DNA of 5,013 nt, from positions 1 to 5,013 of the forward strand of contig JAGDBH010000148.1 of the NCBI GenBank assembly GCA_017959135.1, given 5' to 3'. The notes under the pieces are model-generated. The model ran no database searches, was not told the origin of the DNA, and was given only the letters and a program-made list of their open reading frames with translations. Below, in pieces: positions 1 through 5,013 of this stretch. A program made the translations under genes and the position numbers. This stretch comes from Succinivibrio sp. Its GTDB lineage: Bacteria; Pseudomonadota; Gammaproteobacteria; Enterobacterales; Succinivibrionaceae. Positions within the stretch are counted from its first letter, which is position 1. Each line of letters opens with the position of its first letter.

Positions 1-2145
1 AGTGGAGAGAAGAAAACTATCACCACCGAAGGTAACACCACCATGAGTTCTGGTGAATATACAAACACCACAAAAGATCCTGTCGAGCTTGATCTGGAAA
101 AGAAAACTGTTAAGGGAACCAAAACAACCTATCAGTTAAACGGCTCTGTTCTCAACGGTGATGCAGAAGAATACGTATTTGATAATGCCCAGGGAAAGAA
201 GGTCCTAAAGAAGGCAACTCTTTCAGGATGCCCTACTGACAATCGTTCATGGCACATGTATTCATCATCAGTTGAAGTTGATGACGGCGACAGTTTCGGT
301 TCAGCATGGAATGATGTTTTCTACGTTGGTAAGGTCCCTGTTTTCTATACACCTTATGCAAACTTCCCTGTAACCAACAAGAGAAAGACCGGTCTTCTTC
401 CTGCAAGTGTTGAATATAAGACAGGCCATGGTTTTGGCTATGAGCTGCCAATCTATCTGAATATTGCGCCAAACTATGATGCAACCGTAACTCCAGGACG
501 AGATCCTGAACATGGTGCAAAATATGACGGTGAATTCAGATACATGCCTTTTGAAAACTTCACAGGTAGCATCAACGGAACATATCTTCCAAATGATCCG
601 AAGTTCTCAAGAGTAGTTACCACAACCAATGGTACTTCATACACTGAAAGCTCCGAGTCAACCTCATCAGATCGCAAGAGATGGTTCTTAAATCTCAAGG
701 ACAGAGTAACCTTCCTGCAAAAAGATCTGGTTTTCACTCTTGACTACTCAAAGGTAAGAGAAGGTGACTATACCTATCTGAGCGACATCAGCCAGAAGGA
801 TGCCGCCGTAACCGACTCAAGTCTGGTTCAGTCTCTGCGCGGTGTTTACGATCAGGATAAATATGATGTGTCAGTGGAGCTGAGAAAGTACCAGAACATG
901 TACTCAACCTCAAGCTTCAACACTTACAAACCATTTGCAATGCTGCCTCAGATTAAAATCAGAGGCTATGATACCTACAACAGATTTACCTACAGATCTG
1001 AGGGTGAACTTACAAGATTCAGCGTTGACAAATACACTTCAGACAACAAGAGTCTTTACATGAACAGACTGCATCTGCAGCCTTCTCTGAAGTACAATGC
1101 ATTTGACTCCTATGGAACCACTGTTGATTTTGGTGCTACAGGATTCCTGACTCACTACGATCAGTCTGATCTTAAGTATTTCAGTACTGCATATCAGCAG
1201 CGTCTGGGTTACGCAAATGTACAGGATTCAATTACCAGAAGTACCTACCTTTTAGAGGCAAAGGCAAGGACCACTCTTGAAAGAAAGGTTCTTGATATGA
1301 ATCATACCCAGACCTTAGAGCCTGAAGTTAAGTACATGTATATCCCATACAGAGACCAGAAGAACATTCCTCTATACGACACCACAAGCCGTTACGACGA
1401 ATACTACACCCTGTTCTCACCAATGCGTTATGCAGGTATTGACCGAATTGCAAACCTCAATACCATTACAGCAGGTTTTACAACCAGACTTCTGGATTCA
1501 CATGATCGTGAAAACATGAGATTCTCTCTGGCTCAGGGTTATAACATGGATAAACAGCGTGTACATCTGAATGAGTACTACGATAACTCCCTGTATGAGT
1601 CCAGACACAGAACTCCAATCGAAGCAAATTTCGACGCTGAGTACAGATCATTCAACTACCATGCCCAGGCACAGTATGATCCTGAGGATAAAGAGTTCTA
1701 TGCATATAATGCGGGAATTCACTACACCAATAAGATGACCGGATTTAAGACCGGTATATCTTACAGATATCTGAAGAACGGCAACTATCTGGTTGAAGAC
1801 GGCTTAACAGTCAAGGACCTGTCTCAGATTGGTCTGACAGCATCTCTGCCTCTGTCTCCATACTGGACTGTATTCGGAGCTTCATATCGAGATCTTGAGC
1901 AGAATTACAATATTGATACCAAGGTTGGAATCAGATACGATGAATGCTGCTACTCAATTGCACTGGTATACGAAGACTACCTCAAGTACAACTGGACCAA
2001 GAACAGACATGAAAATGATAGAGTTATCGGTCTGAATATTGAGTTTAAGGGCTTCTATACAGTTAACATCCGTAAGATTTCAGATGTAAGAGGAACCAAT
2101 ACCCATTACCTTCCAGACGTAATTCCTAACAACCTTAACAGATAA
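1..2145 (+). CDS. lptD: LPS-assembly outer-membrane protein LptD (5' end outside window)
   Basis: LptD is the 26-strand outer-membrane barrel that, with the lipoprotein LptE, inserts lipopolysaccharide into the outer leaflet. The frame is open from base 1, so the ATG at 43 is internal; about 715 residues are visible against 784 in E. coli, and the signal peptide plus most of the N-terminal jellyroll domain lie upstream. Recalled E. coli LptD matches throughout: SGCPTDNRSW (Cys codon 229-231), VPVFYTPYANFPV, IAPNYDATVTP, TLEPEVKYMYIPYRDQ near 1312-1360, YAGIDRIANLNTITAG near 1430-1470, and DECCYS (Cys-Cys codons 1945-1950). Only three cysteines are visible, equivalent to C173, C724 and C725 of E. 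coli; the partner of C31 would be upstream. This fits the family's two inter-domain disulfides. The first 26 visible residues are Thr-rich and look like a loop insertion. The C-terminus is complete, ending at a TAA. surA follows after 130 bp, matching the classic lptD-surA order. Confidence 0.96.
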   Translation, partial: SGEKKTITTEGNTTMSSGEYTNTTKDPVELDLEKKTVKGTKTTYQLNGSVLNGDAEEYVFDNAQGKKVLKKATLSGCPTDNRSWHMYSSSVEVDDGDSFGSAWNDVFYVGKVPVFYTPYANFPVTNKRKTGLLPASVEYKTGHGFGYELPIYLNIAPNYDATVTPGRDPEHGAKYDGEFRYMPFENFTGSINGTYLPNDPKFSRVVTTTNGTSYTESSESTSSDRKRWFLNLKDRVTFLQKDLVFTLDYSKVREGDYTYLSDISQKDAAVTDSSLVQSLRGVYDQDKYDVSVELRKYQNMYSTSSFNTYKPFAMLPQIKIRGYDTYNRFTYRSEGELTRFSVDKYTSDNKSLYMNRLHLQPSLKYNAFDSYGTTVDFGATGFLTHYDQSDLKYFSTAYQQRLGYANVQDSITRSTYLLEAKARTTLERKVLDMNHTQTLEPEVKYMYIPYRDQKNIPLYDTTSRYDEYYTLFSPMRYAGIDRIANLNTITAGFTTRLLDSHDRENMRFSLAQGYNMDKQRVHLNEYYDNSLYESRHRTPIEANFDAEYRSFNYHAQAQYDPEDKEFYAYNAGIHYTNKMTGFKTGISYRYLKNGNYLVEDGLTVKDLSQIGLTASLPLSPYWTVFGASYRDLEQNYNIDTKVGIRYDECCYSIALVYEDYLKYNWTKNRHENDRVIGLNIEFKGFYTVNIRKISDVRGTNTHYLPDVIPNNLNR

Positions 2146-2169
2146 AGGAAGATTGACTGGAAATTAAAT

Positions 2170-2207
2170 GAATTCTTAGGCAATATAGTTAATATTGTGC
2201 AGAATTC
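2170..2207 (+). repeat. Two-tier inverted repeat (hairpin) in the lptD-surA gap
   Basis: GAATTCT (2170-2176) pairs with AGAATTC (2201-2207), and inside it CAATAT (2181-2186) pairs with ATATTG (2192-2197) around the 5-nt loop AGTTA. A small asymmetric internal loop (TAGG against TGC) separates the two stems. The 3' side continues TAGATTATAAG with no T-run, so this does not look like an intrinsic terminator. It begins 24 bp after the lptD stop. It could be an mRNA processing or stability element between lptD and surA, or a protein-binding palindrome. The pairing is visible in the sequence; the role is unknown. Confidence 0.5.
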
Positions 2208-2218
2208 TAGATTATAAG
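2189..2218 (+). promoter_or_regulatory. Possible weak sigma70-type promoter for surA
   Basis: TTAATA (2189-2194, 4 of 6 matches to TTGACA) lies 18 bp before TATAAG (2213-2218, 5 of 6 matches to TATAAT). Transcription would start near 2225, about 50 nt before the surA ATG. The -35 element overlaps the 3' half of the hairpin at 2170-2207. The region is AT-rich, so chance matches are likely. No sigma-E-like GGAACTT element was seen, although envelope-stress control of surA and lptD is known in E. coli. Confidence 0.25.
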
Positions 2219-2220
2219 AA

Positions 2221-2247
2221 AAAGGAGGCGAATTGCTTTTCTCCTAA
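2221..2247 (+). promoter_or_regulatory. Displaced strong Shine-Dalgarno with foldback and 4-codon mini-ORF, surA leader
   Basis: AAAGGAGG at 2221-2228 is a near-perfect Shine-Dalgarno sequence, but the surA start codon chosen here is 47 nt downstream, far beyond normal spacing. AGGAGG (2223-2228) can pair with TCTCCT (2240-2245), including one G-T(U) wobble, around an 11-nt loop, which would hide the site. Four nt after the motif a TTG (2233-2235) opens a four-codon reading frame ending in TAA at 2245-2247, out of frame with surA. This could be a ribosome standby site, a leader peptide or a decoy. The motif itself is clear; its function is inferred. Confidence 0.4.
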
Positions 2248-2275
2248 CAGGGAATTTATATTCGCAAATAAATTT

Positions 2276-3676
2276 ATGAGAATAAAACAGACATTTACAA
2301 AGCTTTCTTTAATTGCAATGTTCGGTGCATCCTTAGCAGTTGCACCAGCTCTATCCTACGCAGAGGAAGAGATAGCACTGGATTCAACTGCCGCAGTTGT
2401 AAATGGAGGAATTATTCTTGAAAGTGACCTTGATCGTCACACCAGTGAACTGATGCAGAACTACAAGGCTCGCGGAGCTCAGGTTGACGAGCTTACAGCA
2501 CGCCGTCAGGCTCTGCAGTCTCTGATTACCCGTTCTCTGATTCTTCAGCTGGCATCAGGTAACGGTGCAGATATTCCTGATATGCAGCTTGATTCAATTC
2601 TAAAGCAGACTGCTCTTAGAAATAACACTACTCCAGAGAAGATTCTGGCATCCTACGGAAATATTTCCGAAGCTCAGGCAAGACAGAAGTTCAAGGAAGA
2701 TTATCTAATCAATGAAGTAAGACGTTCATCTGTAAGACAGAGAATCAATATTTCAGACAACGAAATCAATACCTATGCCAAGGCTTTAAAGGAAAGAGGA
2801 AGTGTTGAGCCAATGTACCACATCGGTCAGGTTGTGGTTCCACTGTCATCAAATCCTACTGAGCAGGAATACCGTCGTGCTCAGGCAAATGCACAGAAGG
2901 CATTAAAGGATTTAAGAGCAGGCGCTAATGTAGAAGAAGTTGCAGCTCAGTATGCTGTTGATTCTCAGAGTGCTGATTTAGGATATCTTCCTGAGACAGC
3001 CATTCCTTTACCATTCCTTCCTGCTTTAGTTAAAGCTAATCCAGGTGATGTCGTGGGTCCGTTCAGATCATCTGTAGGCATGCACATTCTGAAACTTTAT
3101 GATGTTACCAAGAATGCAATTACCCCTGTTAAGACATATCGAGCTTCACATATTCTGATTAAGACATCTATCATCTTCTCAGACGAGGCTGCTATCGCCA
3201 AACTGAATTCAATCATGGATGATGTTAAGGCAGGAAAGATAACCTTTGCAGAAGCTGCTAAGAAATACTCAGAAGATCCTGGTTCAGCAGTTCAGGGTGG
3301 TGATTTAGGCTATCAGTCATTAGATGCATTTGATCCTGGCTTTGCAGCTGGAATTGCAGCTTTAAGTGTTGGTCAGTACAGTGAGCCTGTAAAATCAAGC
3401 TACGGCTGGCACATCATTCATCTTGATGATGTAAAGATTGATAAGGATTCTCTGAATGCATACAAGGATAAGGCAGCATCAATCATCTTTGAGAGAGAAT
3501 TCGCAGAAGCTGTTGCCTACTGGGAGAGAGGACTGCGTGAGAGTGCCTATATCCATGTAATCGATCCAGAGCTTGTAAGAGCAGGTGCAGGAATTGAAAT
3601 GGATAACACCACAACTTCACAGCCTCAGCAGAATAAAGACGGCCAGATTTCTCAGGGTTCTGTTTACATGAATTAA
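2276..3676 (+). CDS. surA: Periplasmic chaperone / peptidyl-prolyl isomerase SurA
   Basis: SurA escorts unfolded outer-membrane proteins, LptD among them, across the periplasm to the BAM complex. I start it at the ATG at 2276 because it gives a standard signal peptide: MRIKQ, a hydrophobic core, then cleavage after residue 29 (LSYA|EEE). The frame stays open upstream to a TTG at 2195, but that extension is charged, lies in the leader hairpin and would bury the signal peptide. Domains in the 466-residue product: SurA N domain about 30-177; parvulin 1 about 179-277, with His182 and GMHILKL but no GG before the DLGY motif, so probably catalytically weak; parvulin 2 about 288-386, canonical (ASHILIK, YSEDPGSAVQGGDLGY, YGWHIIHL; His292, His379); C-terminal helix to about 430. 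A Thr/Gln/Asn-rich tail of roughly 35 residues goes beyond the E. coli end (428 aa). The Shine-Dalgarno next to the ATG is poor. lptD lies upstream in the same orientation. Confidence 0.95.
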   Translation: MRIKQTFTKLSLIAMFGASLAVAPALSYAEEEIALDSTAAVVNGGIILESDLDRHTSELMQNYKARGAQVDELTARRQALQSLITRSLILQLASGNGADIPDMQLDSILKQTALRNNTTPEKILASYGNISEAQARQKFKEDYLINEVRRSSVRQRINISDNEINTYAKALKERGSVEPMYHIGQVVVPLSSNPTEQEYRRAQANAQKALKDLRAGANVEEVAAQYAVDSQSADLGYLPETAIPLPFLPALVKANPGDVVGPFRSSVGMHILKLYDVTKNAITPVKTYRASHILIKTSIIFSDEAAIAKLNSIMDDVKAGKITFAEAAKKYSEDPGSAVQGGDLGYQSLDAFDPGFAAGIAALSVGQYSEPVKSSYGWHIIHLDDVKIDKDSLNAYKDKAASIIFEREFAEAVAYWERGLRESAYIHVIDPELVRAGAGIEMDNTTTSQPQQNKDGQISQGSVYMN

Positions 3677-3707
3677 GTAAATTCACGATAAACAGCCTAA
3701 ACTAGGT

Positions 3708-3713
3708 TATAAT
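3708..3713 (+). promoter_or_regulatory. Perfect -10 box, candidate rsmA-rsmC promoter
   Basis: TATAAT at 3708-3713 is an exact sigma70 -10 hexamer in the 93-bp surA-rsmA gap. The best -35 is weak: TTCACG (3682-3687, 4 of 6) at a long 20-bp spacing; nothing better sits at 16-18 bp. A small palindrome, CCTA-aac-TAGG (3696-3706), lies directly before the box and could be an operator half or chance. The predicted start, about 3719-3721, falls on the left foot of the terminator hairpin, so the transcript would begin with that stem-loop. This is the only plausible place for an rsmA promoter, because just 14 bp separate the T-tract from the start codon. Confidence 0.45.
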
Positions 3714-3717
3714 TCAC

Positions 3718-3755
3718 TCAGCGTTGGTGTATCATCAGCGCTGATTTTGTTTTTT
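3718..3755 (+). terminator. Intrinsic (rho-independent) terminator between surA and rsmA
   Basis: TCAGCGTTGGTG (3718-3729) pairs with CATCAGCGCTGA (3733-3744) over 12 bp, with two G-T(U) wobbles and a three-base loop TAT. It is followed by TTTTGTTTTTT (3745-3755). The G+C-rich base of the stem and the T-run on the 3' side are textbook for termination on the + strand; there is no matching A-run on the left, so it is one-directional. It most simply ends the lptD-surA transcript 42 bp after the surA stop. Its closeness to the rsmA start (14 bp) means any transcript made upstream must read through it to express rsmA. Confidence 0.85.
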
Positions 3756-3769
3756 ATACAGGTAAATAT

Positions 3770-4567
3770 ATGGCACTACCACCAGTACACATGAAAGCGA
3801 GAAAACGCTTTGGTCAAAACTTTTTAGTAAATGATCATATCATTGGTCAGATTGTAGACGCTATCAATCCAAAAGAAGGAGAGAAGCTTGTTGAAATCGG
3901 CCCTGGTCATGCAGCTTTAACAAGACCGGTTTTAGAGAGAGCAAAAAGCCTAACCGCAATTGAGCTTGATAGAGACCTGGTTGAAATTCTAAAGCATGAT
4001 CCTTTCCTAAAAGGTCTTACCATCATCGAAGGCGATGCCCTGAAGGTAGACTTTGAAAAAATCGAAGGTGCGGGAAATCTGAGAGTATTCGGAAATCTTC
4101 CATACAACATTACCTCTCCTATCATTTTCCATCTGCTGTCACAGAGAGGAATTATTGATATGCACTTCATGCTGCAGAAGGAAGTTGTTGAGCGTCTTGC
4201 CGCTGCACCTAACAGCAAGGATTATGGCCGTCTGACTGTTATGACACAGTTCCATGCCAACGTTATTCCAATGCTGATTGTTCCACCTTCAGCATTCAGA
4301 CCTGCTCCAAAGGTTACATCTGCTGTTGTAAGACTGAAACCTAAGGATCTTACCGATGAGGAGAGATCACTGGTACCTTATCTGAACAACGTAACTACCA
4401 CAGCATTCTCTGCAAGACGCAAGACCATCAGAAATGCCCTATCAAAATTCTTCACTGAAAACGAGATTATTGATATGGGCCTTGATCCTATTATTCGTGC
4501 AGAGAACATTCCTGTTGAAAAGTATGTTGAACTTGCAAAAGCTATAAAGTACAGAGATAAAGTCTAA
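3770..4567 (+). CDS. rsmA: 16S rRNA (adenine1518-N6/adenine1519-N6)-dimethyltransferase RsmA (KsgA)
   Basis: RsmA uses S-adenosylmethionine to dimethylate two adjacent adenines in the helix 45 loop of 16S rRNA, a late check on 30S subunit assembly in the cytoplasm. The product has 265 residues, close to the 273 of E. coli. Visible motifs: N-terminal ARKRFGQNFL (10-19), SAM motif I EIGPG (42-46), acidic AIELD (63-67, Glu65), GDA (88-90, Asp89), catalytic GNLPYN (108-113), MLQKEVVERL (134-143), the PPSAFRPAPKVTSAV stretch (172-186) and FSARRKTIRNAL (213-224) in the helical C-terminal domain. The start at 3770 gives the normal ten or so residues before RKRFGQ; a second ATG at 3791 would leave too few. 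The Shine-Dalgarno is weak (AGG at 3760-3762, 7 nt spacing). No catalytic residue appears missing. In E. coli pdxA lies between surA and this gene; here it is absent. Confidence 0.97.
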   Translation: MALPPVHMKARKRFGQNFLVNDHIIGQIVDAINPKEGEKLVEIGPGHAALTRPVLERAKSLTAIELDRDLVEILKHDPFLKGLTIIEGDALKVDFEKIEGAGNLRVFGNLPYNITSPIIFHLLSQRGIIDMHFMLQKEVVERLAAAPNSKDYGRLTVMTQFHANVIPMLIVPPSAFRPAPKVTSAVVRLKPKDLTDEERSLVPYLNNVTTTAFSARRKTIRNALSKFFTENEIIDMGLDPIIRAENIPVEKYVELAKAIKYRDKV

Positions 4568-5013
4568 TGGCAAATTCACCGGTATTCGAACTTCTACAAA
4601 GAAATAAGGACATCTTTGAAAACAGAAACCTGATTATTGCAGGTGATGTTTTTGATCCTATGATTCTGTCTTTAGTCAGGGGCAGTACTCATGCAACTGT
4701 AATCTGTGATAACTATGTAGCCTGCAAAGCCATGGCCGCAATGATCGGACAGAGCATGAGTTCAGACTTTCCGCAGGTGATCTCATACAAGCACGTTGAG
4801 CTTATCTTCTCCGATATTGAGTCAGCACTGCCTAAGATCCCACAGGCAGATACTCTGGTGTTACTGCTTTCAAAGGCAAAACAGCAGACAGTTAAGCTTT
4901 TAAATCTGCTTGAAGGAAAACTTGATAAGGGCGGCTATATCTATACCGCTGGATCTAATGACGGCGGTGCCAAGAGTGCAGATTCACTTCTAAAGCCAAT
5001 GGGGGCTACCATC
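4567..5013 (+). CDS. rsmC: RsmC-like 16S rRNA (guanine1207-N2)-methyltransferase, N-terminal part (3' end outside window)
   Basis: The frame opens with ATG at 4567, overlapping the rsmA stop by one base (TAATG), and stays open for 149 codons to the window edge. The product resembles the N-terminal domain of E. coli RsmC (343 aa), which methylates G1207 of 16S rRNA in the 30S subunit. Matching stretches from memory: VFELLQRNKDIFENRNLIIAGD (residues 6-27) against the [21 protein letters not shown] region, ADTLVLLLSKAKQQ (94-107) against CDTLIYYWPKNKPE, and LLNLLEGKL...YTAGSNDGGAKSAD (111-139) against LMNLLSLLPVG...VVGENRSGVRSAE. This domain is a degenerate methyltransferase fold that helps fold and stabilise the protein; the catalytic C-terminal domain with its NPPFH-type motif lies beyond the window, so activity cannot be judged. 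The start has no strong ribosome binding site, which fits translation coupled to rsmA. A related RsmC-family methyltransferase such as RlmG is the main alternative. Confidence 0.82.
   Translation, partial: MANSPVFELLQRNKDIFENRNLIIAGDVFDPMILSLVRGSTHATVICDNYVACKAMAAMIGQSMSSDFPQVISYKHVELIFSDIESALPKIPQADTLVLLLSKAKQQTVKLLNLLEGKLDKGGYIYTAGSNDGGAKSADSLLKPMGATI

Noticed and set aside
43..45. ATG at 43 as the lptD start
   Set aside because: The frame is already open from base 1 with plausible protein, and the product lacks a signal peptide and the jellyroll domain if started here. It is an internal Met of a gene cut by the window edge.
233..737. Minus-strand reading frames opposite lptD
   Set aside because: They are overlapping shadows of a strongly conserved coding sequence and show no recognisable domain.
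2153..2179. TTGACT (2153-2158) as a -35 box, and the 3-codon ATG-AAT-TCT-TAG ORF (2168-2179)
   Set aside because: No acceptable -10 lies 16-18 bp after TTGACT (the nearest, TATAGT at 2184, is 25 bp away), and a three-codon frame in AT-rich DNA is expected by chance.
2195..2275. N-terminal extension of SurA from the TTG at 2195
   Set aside because: It lies in the hairpin, has no ribosome binding site in front of it, and would put 27 charged or polar residues ahead of a clean signal peptide.
3483..4218. Minus-strand reading frames opposite the surA end (3483-3686) and rsmA (3907-4218)
   Set aside because: Both lie antisense to conserved genes, have no recognisable family features, and the usable codon pattern belongs to the + strand.

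Overview
This window reads as an ordinary gammaproteobacterial chromosomal stretch with envelope-assembly and rRNA-modification genes, all on the + strand. The order is lptD (3' part), surA, rsmA (ksgA), then the start of an rsmC-like gene. A diderm, LPS-making gammaproteobacterium is indicated by LptD with the conserved C-terminal Cys-Cys pair, by a two-parvulin SurA next to it, and by an RsmC-type N-terminal domain. The sequence is fairly AT-leaning, with heavy use of AGA for arginine, evenly across the genes. Together with the lack of pdxA between surA and rsmA, this makes me lean towards a host-associated lineage such as the Succinivibrionaceae. That placement is inference from general impression, not from a search.

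Layout. Positions 1-2145 hold LptD, cut at its 5' end by the window edge; its frame is open from base 1. Positions 2146-2275 are a 130-bp leader with a two-tier hairpin, a possible weak promoter, and a very strong Shine-Dalgarno sequence that sits too far from the surA start and can fold into a small hairpin. SurA runs 2276-3676 from the ATG that begins a clean signal peptide. Positions 3677-3769 contain a perfect TATAAT box followed at once by a 12-bp hairpin with a T-tract, only 14 bp before the rsmA start. RsmA is 3770-4567. Its stop codon shares one base (TAATG) with the start of an RsmC-like gene that runs off the right edge.

Functional logic. LptD is the outer-membrane barrel that inserts LPS, and SurA is the periplasmic chaperone known to support its folding, so the first two genes form one envelope module. 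RsmA and RsmC both methylate 16S rRNA of the small ribosomal subunit, so the last two form a ribosome-maturation module. The intrinsic terminator sits between the modules. Its placement after a good -10 box and directly before rsmA suggests either a simple boundary with read-through or an attenuator-like leader.

I found no tRNA, rRNA, CRISPR, insertion sequence or phage gene, and no evidence of an undescribed multi-gene system. The points worth checking are regulatory: the promoter/terminator arrangement before rsmA, the displaced Shine-Dalgarno before surA, and the rsmA-rsmC junction.
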